Assembly (NCBI GenBank): GCA_008802785.1
Contig: VUYT01000033.1
Span: 124,001 to 188,000 of the forward strand
Direction of reading: 5' to 3'
Length of the DNA: 64,000 bases
Source of the DNA: Symmetrospora coprosmae
Taxonomy: Eukaryota; Basidiomycota; Cystobasidiomycetes; Symmetrosporaceae
A program made the position numbers and the translations under genes. Below are positions 47,901 to 59,700 of the stretch, in pieces; position 1 is the first letter of the stretch, and every line of letters starts with the position of its first letter. Under the pieces are notes generated by a model. That model saw only the letters and a list, made by a program, of their open reading frames with translations, was not told where the DNA came from and made no database searches.

Positions 47901-48443
47901 TCGATCTTGGTGCAGATCTACCTCAACTGGCGACTCGGTTCGGCAAGCGTGTACCTCGATGCCTCGATGGCCGACCAGACCCGCCAGAACGAGCGGCGAT
48001 ACGCTCAGGAGATGGCGGCAGAGAAGGCCAGCCCCAACGGCGGAATGCGACCGGTCGACACTCGCGCTACGGATGGTACTGCAGTCGGCGCGGGGGGAGA
48101 CGATCAGAAAGCGGGCAAGGGTCGCAATGACGCGTACGTGGAGAGGGATGTCGAGTCGGGCGACGGACACGGCCAGCAGCGTGACAGCACCGGTACAGCA
48201 GAGGCAGACGGGGAGCTGGCAGGAGGGCTCGATGAGACGACCTTCATGCACCCGGCGCTGTACAGGGAGCAGCCGACCGTCTGGCTGCCTCGCGACCAGC
48301 TCGGCCTGTCCAGGGAAGCTGTGGAGCGAGCGCGAGCGCGCGGGGTGCAGATTACGGACGAGGATGCCACCATAGACAACGATGGCAAGATCGACATTCA
48401 GACGGACGAGCTGCCGGGTGAAGATCACGATGCCAATCTCTAA
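44925..48443 (+). CDS. CSC1/OSCA-type mechanosensitive cation channel, copy 1
   Basis: Multipass channel of the CSC1/OSCA/TMEM63 family, osmosensitive and Ca2+-permeable in characterised members. Thirteen exons: 44925-44927, 45040-45087, 45203-45405, 45484-45516, 45602-45659, 45718-45778, 45841-45995, 46055-46729, 46805-46899, 46967-47408, 47467-47545, 47610-47650 and 47715-48443; 873 residues. Exon 1 codes only the ATG. The N-terminal helix, the cytosolic RRM-like loop (KTVLITGLPSDYASE to PHHRLGKIPFIG, about 200-410) and the conserved TLPSIN-like pore-region stretch (PSPINGIIQGALPPLALAL) are in family order. The C-terminal about 170 residues are soluble and end LPGEDHDANL. A close paralogue follows 518 bp downstream. 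Confidence 0.92.
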
Positions 48444-48463
48444 TCTAATCTAATCTAATCTAG
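48441..48463 (+). repeat. TAATC pentamer repeat overlapping the stop codon
   Basis: Four to five TAATC units begin at the TAA stop of CSC1 copy 1 itself. A slippage-prone repeat at the stop would leave the stop intact as units are added or lost. The rest of the 518-bp spacer (to 48961) holds no gene I can support. Confidence 0.7.
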
Positions 48464-48961
48464 AACGCGAACAGTCCATGCTTGTCCATACACGAAGCGA
48501 CATTTTATTTCATCTACTTAATTCTTGTCTACGACCGAGCGTGTTGAAACCTCACGACAGCACAGCTTCTGTAACGTTAGATGTGCGTCGAGCTCTATAC
48601 AAATATACACGGATTCTGTGCTGCGGCATGCCTTATTGACGTTGTTGTTCACTTGTGAGGCTCAGCCGGTCCGCAGTGACACGCCTCCGCGTCCGCCCTC
48701 CCTCCGCAGGGGCCACCCGCCCGTTCCTTGATCAGATAGGGGTTAAATTGGGGTGGGCGGATTCTGGACCGCTTGCTGAGACGGTGTTGACGTCGACGTC
48801 GGTGGCACGGAGGGGATGGGAGGACAAGGGGGCAGCAGCCCATTGCGAAAAGCCAGTCCAGTCCGCGTGAGTGTCCACACACGCTTGGCTTCCTGTTCAT
48901 CATCAGTAACATCGTCGCCATTCTGCTTACTGTAGGGGTACAGTACAGTCGCAGCCCAGCA

Positions 48962-51900
48962 ATGGTGGGTGGGGATCATTGAGCGAGCACGCCCTGGCGC
49001 GTCCCTCTGTTGCTGGCACGAGACTGCTGCGAACGCCTCGCAGAGGGGTTCCCGCCTGGATGAGCACGCACAGCAGCATCGACAGCGGGGGAAGGCATAT
49101 CCAAGGACGTGTGGCTGATGATGCAGAGTGTGTACTTCTCCATCCACAGTCCACGGTAGGCCAGGGAGCCGCCCAGGGCCAGGACAAGTCGACAGAGGTG
49201 AGGCACGGGATTCCAGAGGGAATGGTGGCGAAAAGGCCCGTGCACGTCAGAGGGTGGAGTCGGTCGCAACTGACGCGCAACATCTCGATAGACCTTTGTC
49301 ACCGCGCTCATCCTCAATGCTGCCATCGGAGGCGCAGAGCTGCTCGCCTTCCTCATCCTGCGACAGCGCTTCAAGGTGGGGGAGCTCCCCGCAACTGTTT
49401 GAGGCAGGGTTACTGACTGAATTACATCCCATGATGCAGACTGTGTACGAGCCTCGAGCCACTCTCAAGCCCTACGGACCCAAGCAAGACTTGCTCCCCA
49501 GTGGCCTGCTGAGCGTCATCCCTGCCGTCTTCCGCGCCAAAGATGAAGACATCATTCGGTGCGTGGGCCCGATTCCCTCTCGAGACTCTGGAGACTAAAT
49601 CGCGGGTATGCATGCTGTGCACACAGTCACAATGGAATGGATGCCTACCTCTACGTCCGATTCTCCAAGCTCCTCTTCTATTTCTTCCTCCCGACGGCCA
49701 TCTTGACATGGGCAGTGGTGAGTAACGTCCTACTCTGCTCATCGACCTCAGATCTCACCGAAAACATGCCCCGCAGCTCCTGCCAATCTATGGAACTGGC
49801 TCGAACGGCAATCAGCAGCTCAACAAGTTCACCTTTGGAAACATCGGACGCGACCAACAGCCCCGCCTGGCAGCCCCTCTGATTCTCATTTGGATCATGA
49901 CGCTCGGCCTGCTCTGGCTCATCCGCCGAGAATGGATCTCGTACATCAGCAAGCGCAAGGAATTCCTCACCTCGCGAGGATGGATGACCAAGCCTCAGTC
50001 AAAAACGGTGTTGATGACCGGCATCCCCGACGAGTACGCCAGCATCGAGGCCATCCAGTCCCTGACCAACCACCTCGAGGGCGGCGTCGCGCACATCTGG
50101 CTCGCAAAGGACGTCAAGGAGCTGGCCGAGCTGTACGAGCGCCAGATGAAGGCTGCCAAGAAGCTCGAGAGCGCCAACCTCAAGGTCATCAAGACTGCCA
50201 CGAAGCTCGTCAAGAAGGGCAAGGTGCCCGCCGAGGGTAAGCCTGATGCTAGCGAGGACGGCTCCCTGGCACTCAAGTACCTGCCAGCCAAGAAGATCCC
50301 GCACCACCGTCTCGGAAAGATCCCCTTCGTCGGAACTAAGGTTGAGACGATCGACTGGGCAGAGGGCGAGATTGAGGAAACGCGCAGGCTCCTCGAGGCT
50401 GGTCGGGAGCGCCCGGACAAGTACGAGCCCAAAGCGTCGGCTTTCATTCTGTTCAATGACATGATTGACGCTCACGTGTTTGCACAAAGTGAGTGACTGC
50501 TTGTCTCATGCAGCGTCCATCTGTCCGGATGAGCTGACTTCCGCGAACAGAACTCGGAGAGAAGGACCAGCCAATGAAGCTCAAGCTATGCAAGCGGTAC
50601 ATCAACTGTGACCCGGAGGATGTTGTGTGGTCCAATCTGGACCGCAAGCCTCTCGTCAACAAGGCCATGAAGGCGGTGTCTCTGGCGGTCACCACTCTGA
50701 TCATTAGTGAGTCCAGCTGGACATGACCACTCGATTAGGCAATGGATAGCAGCTGACAAAAGCATCTTTGGACAGTCTTCTACACTGTGCGTCTCTATGT
50801 GTCATGCTTGGGCCATCCCGTTCGAGCACGCTGACCGGACATCGCCACTGATCGCTTATGACCTACCTTCGAATAAATACAAAGGTTATCACGACGTTTG
50901 GTAGGTCTACATGGTGTCACGAAGCGTTCTACGATCGTAAGCTAATCCTGTCCAATGCCAGTCACGGGAATAAGCAACGTGAATCGCCTATGCACGCTCG
51001 CTTCGTGGCTAGGATGGCTGTGCAACCTTCCCACTCCCATCAACGGTATCATCCAGTGAGTCTCGCTCAGATGATCGTCCTGTTGGATGGTAAGCCATCG
51101 TCGTGGACGATCTGACACCCCTGCCGCCTCCTCACCTATCTTTCAGGGGTGCACTGCCGCCCATTGCGCTCGGTAAGGCTCTCCCTCTGACTCCCGACAT
51201 TCGTGCGGCCGATCTGACGCTTGTCTCTGTCAAAAAGCCGTGGTCTTCATGCTCGTTCCAATCATCTTCCGGCTTCTTCTCAAGCTCGAGGGTATCCCTC
51301 TCAGGTCGCAGATAGAATGGAAATTAGAGCGCCGCTACGGTGCTTTCCTAATCATCCAGGTGAGTGATCTTAGCTATCCTGTATCGTGCTGTTCGTACTG
51401 AGACCGTTCTGGCTCCGTTTAGGGCTTCATCGGTCGGTCGGCTTCCCCGGCAATTGTCTGCCTCTGCTATGCAAACTGACGTCTCTACATCCGCAGTCGG
51501 TACGCTGTCATCCGGCATTGTGGCTAGCATTTCGGAGATCATCGACAACCCTGGATCGGCCGTCAACCTTCTCGCTCAGAACCTGCCCGGAGCCGCCACT
51601 TTTTTCATCACCCTGATTCTCGTGTCGGCACTAACAAAGGCGGGAGGAGCCATACTGCAAGTCGTCAAGCTGCTCCTGTATACAGTCAAGGTCAAGCTTC
51701 TCGGTGGAAATCCGCGTAGTCTGCAGAAAGCCCGTCATGCGATGCCGCAAGCTGCGTACGGAGTCCAATATCCCAACCAAGTAAGTCACTTTCGTTTGCG
51801 CCGGCCCTCAGGCGAGACTGACCTTGTCCTTCGCATCATAGCTCCTCCTGGCAGTCATCGCGCTGTCGTACGCAAGCATCGCGCCTTTGGTGTGCGGCTT

Positions 51901-52781
51901 TGCGGCCTTGGGGTTCTTCAGTAAGCGCAACTTCCGACCACTGCTGCCTGTGTCCGTGCACTGACCTTCTGCGTTCTTCAGCCTGGTGGTTCGTCAACAA
52001 GTACCAGGCTTTGTTCGTCCTCAATCAGTCTCCGGACACCGAGACTGGCGGACTCTTCTTCAAGACTGCCCTCAACCAGCTCTTTGTCGGCATCTACCTG
52101 GCGCTCGTCTGCCTCATTGGCCTATTCTTCCTCTCGCGAGACGCCAACGACCAGCTCTCGACTGCGGGCACCGTCTGCGGAGCGCTCACTGCAGCCCTGC
52201 TCGCCATTTGCGTCATTGTGCAGATCTGGCTCAACTGGAAGCTCAACCCGACGAGCATTTACCTCTCAACGGACCTTGCCGACGAAACACGCAAGAACGA
52301 GCATCGATACGCGGAGGAAATAGCTGCGGAGAAGGGCCTGACGAACAACAAGATGGGTCCGGTCGACACCCGGGCTACCGACGGCACTGCAGTAGGAGGC
52401 AACGAGCAGCGCTCCAGCTCTGAGGGGCTCATCGGTGGCAAGGGTGCCACGAATGGCCGAGGCGACATTGAGATGGGCGACCTCGACGGCAGGCACGCCG
52501 GACAGGGCGGCAAGTACGGCGGTTCGGCGGGTCTTGCCCAGGCGGATCGTGAGCTAGCTGGCGGCCTGGACGAGAACACGTTCAGTCACCCCGCACTGTA
52601 CCGCGACCAGCCTACCGTCTGGCTGCCTCGAGACAACCTTGGCCTCTCGCGCGAGGCAGTCAGGCGCGGCCGAAAGCACGGCGTCCTCATTACCGACGAC
52701 GATGCCACGATTGACGAGAAGGGCAAGGTGGACATCACGCGGGATACTCAGCCGGGCGAGACATTCGACGTCAACCTTTAG
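48962..52781 (+). CDS. CSC1/OSCA-type mechanosensitive cation channel, copy 2
   Basis: Tandem paralogue of the preceding gene. Sixteen exons: 48962-48964, 49150-49197, 49292-49375, 49440-49558, 49627-49717, 49777-50488, 50551-50706, 50776-50786, 50885-50900, 50962-51055, 51147-51172, 51238-51359, 51423-51432, 51497-51780, 51842-51920 and 51982-52781; 884 residues, all phases consistent. Exon 1 is again only ATG and exon 2 is again 48 nt, ending DKSTE. The family blocks PAVFRAKDEDIIR, KTVLMTGIPDEYAS, PTPINGIIQGALPPIAL and ETGGLFFKTALNQLF are present. Compared with copy 1 it lost several introns in the 5' half but has extra ones in the pore region, with exons of 11, 16 and 10 nt. It ends QPGETFDVNL, like copy 1. 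Confidence 0.9.
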
Positions 52782-53172
52782 GCGGGAACACCATCTCTCC
52801 CTTCCCCATGTCGCCCCGTATTCGTTTGTTCTCGCCACCGCACCATACACGATACGACCCGCACCACACCGCCAGTAGTAATCGCTTTTCCCTCTCTCTG
52901 CCACTTAGATCAGATACTGCGGCCATGTTGTGTGCACGTCGCTTAGCCATGACTAGTTCTAACTGGAATGCAATGCCTTCTTCTCCCTGCCCAGCCCAAT
53001 TTGCCACAATGTCTTTGCCGTTTTCAGCCCAGTCTCGTTGCGACTTCCCGGATGTCGCTCACACCAACTCGCTGGAGTTGCAACAGCATAGCAGGAGAGG
53101 CCAGGGTCCACGCACAGAGAAGGACACATTCTCCGGAAACAGAGACATTCGCTTGTCTGCCTGATTCCAGCA
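52782..53172. other. Intergenic region CSC1 copy 2/TFA1
   Basis: 391 bp, with the CSC1 3' flank and TFA1 promoter. AT content rises around 52850-52930. No supportable gene. Confidence 0.4.
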
Positions 53173-55250
53173 ATGGCCCCCGTCGACCCGAACGTCCTCC
53201 GCCTCGTCCAGGTGACGCTTCGCACCTTTTACGATGCCAAATATGTCATTGTCGCAGACCAGCTGCTGCGCAAGGAGGCGTCAGTCATGCTCCTCGCATC
53301 GAGACAGTGCAGCTGCTGGATGGAGCACCTGTGCTGATGCGCCATGCTTTCTAGAATGCGCGACGAGGAGCTCGCAGCGAGGATTGGGCTAAACACCAAG
53401 GACCTCGGGAAACTCACTCACCGCCTCGCAGAGGACGGGTTCCTCGCAACGTGAGCCTATTTGGTGGTGGTCCGCGTACCAGTCCCTTCAGCTCCTCGGC
53501 CATGCGCTGTCTTTGGGTGATTCCGAAGGTGCAAGTGGGCTGAGCGAGCCGAGTTGATGCTCAGGCGGCAAAGGCATGGGCAGGCCCATGCTACACATAG
53601 ACTGCAAGCTGCAGCGAGCGCGTCTCTTCGGACACGTCTCGTCTGTTGCGCTCAGCGTGCCCATAGCGCCCTCTGCCAGACAGACGGGTGAGGGCAGGTC
53701 CGCCTGACCAGGCAGGACCTCCGGCTCCAAATGGGCAACTGGGCTAGAATGAGCCAGAAGCGCCGTACCGCCTCCTCTCCACCTTCCGCCCTCGCGCAAG
53801 CAGGCAATACGTGATGACCGAGAGAGAGCCAGTATTGACAATTCATGCCTTCTCGCGTGTGCCTGCCTTGCGCACAGTCACCGCCGGCTAGAGCTTCGCC
53901 CGGGTGCCATGAAGGCCACCTCGCGGACGTGGTACTACATTGATTACCAGCGCACTATCGACAACATCAAGTGGCGCATGTTCAAGATTCGCAAAGTCAT
54001 TGATGACAAGCTGCGGAATGTCAGTCCGGCTTGACTCCACAGAATTAGCCTGTCCAGGCCGCTGACGCAGACCTTCGCTATTATGCTCACAGGAACTCGA
54101 CCAGCAAGGCTACGTGTGCCCTCGCTGCAAGAAGCGCTTCTCGACGCTCGACGCCAGCGCTCTCCTCGATTTCATTAGCAATACGATGCGCTGTGACGTG
54201 TGCAGCACCGACCTCATCGACAACGAAAACCTCGAAGATGTCAAGCGGAGCAAGGACAAGATGTACCGGTTGCAGGATCAGACCAAGCCGATTGTGGAGG
54301 CACTGAAAAAGACGGAACAGTTGCCGTTGATGGCATTCGACATTGCCGACTGGCTGGAAAAGTTCCAGCCAGTGCAGACATCGGATCTGCCCACCGCGCA
54401 GAGCTCCGGTCCGGCCAAGGTCACGATCGAGCTTGTGGATGGCGCGACAGACGAGGCGGAGCGGCACAAGAAGGAAGCCGATGCGGAAGCGCGGCGGACG
54501 CAGAACGCGCTCCCGAGCTGGATAGAGCGGTCCACCATCACTGGCGAGCTGACTGCCGTTGGAGCGGCGCAGCACAAGCCAGGCGCTGGTGCAGGAGTCA
54601 GTATATCGGATGCAGACGGCAACGCGCCGCCCTCGCCGACGAAAGCAAAGCCGGAGCAGGACGACACGGACGCGTACTATGCCAATCTTGCAGCGGCGCA
54701 AGCTGCCACGGCGAGTGGAAGCGGGGCCCGAGGGGACGAGTCTCAGCAGGGCTCTCCAGCGTCGGGTACCGCCAAGCTGGCTGACAGCGGGTACGAAGAG
54801 TTCGGCGATGAGCTCTACTCACACTCCGCGAGTCCCGCGTCGGTTGTCGCAGCGGGAATGTCTCCCTCCATATCTGCGGGAAGCCGGCAACGGCAAGGCA
54901 GCAAAGCGCCGCTCCGGTCGAGCGAGATGCTGCGTCCGCCATCTGTCGCGTCACTGTCGCAGTCGCTGGGTAAGCGGAGTCGCGAGCCGAGCGAGGAGGA
55001 CGACGGGCCGGACGAGTTTGGCAAAAAGTCGCGCACCGGCGACACGACACCTGTCGAGCATGTTGCTCCCTCGCCTCCGGATGCGGCACCGGACGAAGAG
55101 GAGTTCGACGAGGCTGAACCTTCGGACGAACCCATGGTATCGGTCGCAGGCAAGGAGATGCCGTTCTCGGAAGTCACGGAGGACATGACGGAGCAGATGA
55201 CGGCGGATGAGTATACGCGGTACTTTGAGGTCATGTCGACCGTGGGATAG
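53173..55250 (+). CDS. TFA1: Transcription factor TFIIE alpha subunit
   Basis: General RNA polymerase II initiation factor. Exons 53173-53279, 53355-53450, 53878-54019 and 54093-55250; 500 residues with consistent phases. The winged-helix TFE domain runs from VLRLVQVTLRTFYDAKY through DLGKLTHRLAEDGFLAT to TWYYIDYQRTIDNIKWR. The zinc ribbon follows: Cys124-x2-Cys127 (CPRCKKRF) and Cys149-x2-Cys152 (CDVC). The rest is acidic, with Ser/Pro-rich stretches, and ends in an acidic block before VMSTVG, as in other fungal Tfa1. The second intron (53451-53877) is 427 nt, several times longer than the others in the window. Confidence 0.95.
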
Positions 55251-55454
55251 CCAGGTTCATCATTCCCTTCGCTACCTTTCGTTGTGCAGGATCTCGCCTC
55301 GGGAGCTTCTGTGTTGTTTTCGTCTGCACTATCATACGGAACACGTCCGCATCTCTCGACAGTCACCTGCATTGTCAAGATTCGTACAATGCTGACGCTG
55401 CTTTCGGCCTCTATCCTCTTCCTTCGTAATCTGCGTCGTCCTCCCCTCCGTGCG

Positions 55455-56379
55455 CTACCACCACCAAGCATGGGAAGCGCTAACGCTCTGAGCCGCCACT
55501 CCGCTCCAGCCAACCTCTATCTGACGCTGCGCACACAGTGACTCGACCTGTTCCTGCGTAGCGGACTTGCCGACTGAACTCACATTGTCAAAAAATCCCT
55601 GCTCCCGTAGGCAAGGGGATTGCTGGATGATCCGACAAACTGTGCCGACTATGCCGACCGTTGGCGAGAGCTTGATCTCTTCGAGGCACGGGAAGACAGG
55701 GACAGCGCCATTGATGTGGGCTGGCTCGGATACAGGTAGGCTGATCGTCCGAAGAGTCGGAGCTGCCCGAAAGAGGAGAGCGACGAAGGCGTGGACCGGT
55801 CCATCTTTCCAGCCGAAACGGCCGACCGACGCGGACTGTAGCCTGCTGACTGAAAGGCGATTCAGGATGTTCTCGCTTAAGGCGGAGCAGAGCGTCCCGC
55901 ACTCTAGTGGAAGGACAGCGGACTGAGGTGTTCTACGACCCAATCGACCACATCATTGAACGGCGTGTTGGACCAGGCGAACACTTCCGCCGGATGCTCC
56001 TCTTCCCGTTCGTGCGAACTGCCCCAGCTGTCGCGTTCTTTGCAGCCAGAGACAATTTGGCAGCAAGAGCTACCAGCTCCTCGACGATGGGTGATGCCGT
56101 CGTGCACATCACTAGCTTGTGCAGTGATCTCTGTACGGCATCGAACCACGAGTCGGTTGCGCGGAAGATGCGACCGTCGAGTTGGCGGTAGAGCTGCTCG
56201 ATGCTAGCCTTGTAGAACTGCTTGCTGGTGGCAATGCATGAGTAGACTGAGACGGAGGATTAGCTGAAGAGATGAAGGCACGGCAATGACGGCGAGTACG
56301 CACGATCAGATTGGCCGAGATAGGACACCACCAGCTCGAGAGTCTCGACAGGCAAGGTTTCAACGGTGATGCCGGGCAT
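55455..56379 (-). pseudogene. F-box protein gene, probably broken
   Basis: Exon 1 56304-56379 encodes MPGITVETLPVETLELVVSY followed by LGQSD, an F-box start. Intron 1 joins it at 56246 to LYSCIATSKQFYKASIEQLY, the expected second half. Downstream, protein-like sequence appears in three successive frames: up to about 56070 in the first, EVFAWSNTPFNDVVDWVVEH in a second, and LSVSRLQSASVGRFGWKDGP onward in a third, which ends with an F-box-type terminus (VESLCAQRQIEVGWSG) near 55500. Two frame changes without convincing introns suggest a decayed gene, though an unseen intron or assembly errors are possible. It is related in style to the F-box gene at 39.7-41.1 kb but not obviously a duplicate. 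Confidence 0.5.
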
Positions 56380-56752
56380 GGCTGTGCGCAAGAGGTCACT
56401 GGATCCAGATGGGAGGGAAGGGATGGAGCAGAGGCAACCTGCACGGAGGAGGAGCTGGCCTTGTCCAGCTGGGCCATGCTCAGTACGCAAATCCTGCATG
56501 TGATGCCCTTTCACGCAGGCGTCTTCGCGCTTCTTCTGGGCATGCGTCATGCGTCATTGGACCGATTGGGGCTTATCGGTATTGACTGGGCAAGTTGTGC
56601 GATCAGGACAGGATGACACCGAGCATTTGTTAGGACTGGATTGAGTCCATCGAAGCCTGCGTGGCAACGAGTTGACCTAATGCAGGACACGCTCTCGGCG
56701 GAATGCAGAGCAACATGTACAACAACAGTCTAGACCATAACGATATTCCAGA
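56380..56752. other. Intergenic region F-box/NTO1
   Basis: 373 bp upstream of the broken F-box gene and downstream of NTO1. Nothing coding is supported. Confidence 0.4.
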
Positions 56753-59700
56753 CTACCGCCTCCTCTTCCTAGCCTTGTTGTCTTCCTCCAAGAGATCCTC
56801 CGGCACTTCTGCAATAGCCACAGCCTCCTCGTACGCTTTGGCTATGGTATGTGCCGACCGCTTGCTCTTGCTCGGCATGGCGGCCGACGTCTTCAGGAGA
56901 TTATCCAGCTCTTCGTTCTCGCGCAACTTGGCCAGATTGCTGACCTTGACGATGTCCCTATATATGGAGGATCAGCGCCGGTCAACATATACTCGGACAG
57001 GGACACTCACCACGGCCTCTTGTGCCCAAAGTACTGCACGAGCACATCCCGCTCCTTTGCCGGGGGTGCACGCCATGTTTTCGGCATCTTGCGTCCGAGC
57101 GTCCCTTCCGGAGCGTTCGCAAGCAGCTCCTTTGGGATATCTCGATCTTCATCGTCCAGCTCGATGCAGACCTCGGCAGGCCAGAATGCTTCGCGTACAT
57201 TCTTCCGCGCCCACACGAGCTCGTAGTCCCCAATCTCCTTTACGGTGTTGTATGACAGGGTCGGGAGGAGTTCGGCCAGGCGGTCCATTGCTTTCACGCC
57301 TCGAGCTGGTGTGGCGGTACTCATTGACGTGTCTCCGGCGCCCACGATGGGCGTCGCAGAGCTGGACGCAGCTGCCGATGCTCTGGGTCGACGACGCGGA
57401 GCAGGCGTGGGCGCAGGCGCAGGCGCAGTCTCTATTGGATCCTCTCGTAGTTCCGGCTGCGGCATCTCTTCTGATACGGCCGGCTCGTCCGCAAGTGCGG
57501 CTGGAGTGATGGACGCTTCCCGCGAAGGAGTGGCTCGCAGGAGGGCAGCTTCGGCAGCGAGCATTCCGCGTGTTCGGGATGGTGCGTAGTGAGAGCGCGG
57601 AGTGGCAGACGCAGCAGTAGATTCGCGCCTGCTCCGAGTCCTTCTAGGCGATGTTGTTGGACCGCGCGAGGAATTGACGGCCTCCTTCTTCGCCTCTTCG
57701 TCGGGGTCGGAAAGATCGGAAAGATCAGAGATGTCGGAGAGGGCACTGGAGGGGTGAGCCAGGGGGGCATCGGGCTCTGGCTCATCTGTCTCCATCGGCT
57801 CTGCCGCTGGTAGAGCTGATGTTGAAGCAATTGACGCTTCCTGCGGCTTCACCGCTTCCTGCGGCTTCACTTCTGCGAGTGGTTGCGAAACCGTCGACGG
57901 CTGCGGTTGGCTCTGGCTGTCCTCGAGTGTAGAGAGGTCGCTGTCGCTTGCTTGAATGCTCAGAGTCTGCACGCGCTCTGCTGGTGAAGCAGCAAAGATA
58001 ATGCTCTGGCTACCCTCCCCAAGCGTGGGAAGGGGCACAGTGGGCAGCGGTGCCGTCTTTGCCGTTGGCGAGATTGTCTTTCTCGATTTGCCGGAACCAA
58101 CACTGCCTGGCTGTGCCGCGCTCTTGCTGCCGCTCGAGCCGACACTCGTATTGGCGACGAGACCGTCGATCTGGGCACTCTTGGCTCGCCGTCTGACGCC
58201 GTCAGGCAGCACCCAGCCAGTGTTGAAGAGGAGGAACGAGTCATGGTCGGTGACGTCGTTTCGCGCGACCTCTTTGCTGTTATCGCTGGTATCGGCTACG
58301 GGCTCGGGCAGCGGCTGTCCGTCAATCGCCATGCTAACTGACGACTCTTCGGCCGCAAATTGCTCGCCGACGACTGGTTGGACGACCTCTGCGATCTGCT
58401 CGGATGCAGGCATGACCTGAGGAGGCGCTTGATGGTCCAGTGCTTCTTCCGCTCCGGCGTGCTGAACGTTGACGCCGCTAGCCCTTGGCCCAGCAGAAAT
58501 GCCTTCCGCCTCCATTGCAGCGCCGTCCGCAGGGAGATCGAGCGTCGGGAACGGTACGGGCGCTGACGGAGAAGCCGTAGCAGGTTGTGCCATTGCAGGA
58601 GCTGCAGGAGTTGCAGGAGCTGCAAGAGCCGGAGGGTCAGCTTGCGGCTTGTCTCCCTTCTTTGCGCGCTCCTTCGACAGCGCTTCCGCCTCCTTCCGCT
58701 TCCTCTTGCGCTCCCTCTCCGCCACGCGCTTCGCCTCGAGCAACTTCTCCCTTTTCTGCGCTGCCAGGACCGCAGCGTTGAGAGCCTCCCCTTCGAATTC
58801 CTCGAAATTCGGGGTCGGCTGGTTGGACGCACGGACAGCGGGCGGCAAGGGCGGAAGCAGTGCATTTGGCTGCTTGCGCGTCGAAGGGCGGGGACCGGGA
58901 GTGGCACTTTCGGAGTCCCTTCCGGCACGCTTGCGCTTTCTGCTGCCGGATGCAGCTGGATTTTGTACTGCGGCCCCATCCTCCTGCTTTACGCTGTCGA
59001 TACCCATCGGTGTCCCGTGCGGCAGAGACTGGCGCGCAGGAGTCGATGCCAGCCCTTGCGCAGGTACGGGCTGCAGCGCCGCGAGCCGAGCAGCCTCTGC
59101 CAGGGCCTCCTCTCGGGCTTTCTGCGCAGCCGCAGCTTTGCGCACGTCTTCAGGCGTGGGGGCGGGATACCAAATCCTGCTCAGCCCGTTGACGGTCTCA
59201 GCGTCGAGGAGGCTCGGCATCGCAGCATGCAGTGCGTGCAGGGTCGATGATGGGTCTTCGAGGGCATCGAGGCCGCGCAGGATGGGCTGCAGAGTGGTCT
59301 GTAGCTTCTGTGCAACCTTTGCGTGGCGATCTTCTGGCCGATTGTAGGAGAGCGCATTCTTCAGGACCAGGTTGACATCCGTCTCGAACTCGTCGGCTGT
59401 GTGGTACGCGTTGGCATCGATCTTTTCGGCGATCCGGCCCCACCACATGGGCTGCTTGATGAGAGTGTAGTAGTCGGGCACCTCGGCTTCGTCGACTGCT
59501 TTCGTGAACAGGCCGTTCTTGTCTTGTCTGTGGACGGCATGTATCGCATCAGCTCTGGACGCGAGCATCGCACGCACGAGGGATGGACAAACTGCATGAT
59601 GGCCTGCAGAGCCTGCTTGAATAGAGTCGACTGCGGGAAGACGACCTGCTCGACGATCGTCCTGAGCAGCTGCGTCCGGCGCAGCTTCTCGCGCTCGCGC

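Noticed and set aside
53488-53841. Minus-strand frame inside the long TFIIE-alpha intron
   Set aside because: 117 codons, no domain, no start context or splice support; treated as intron sequence.
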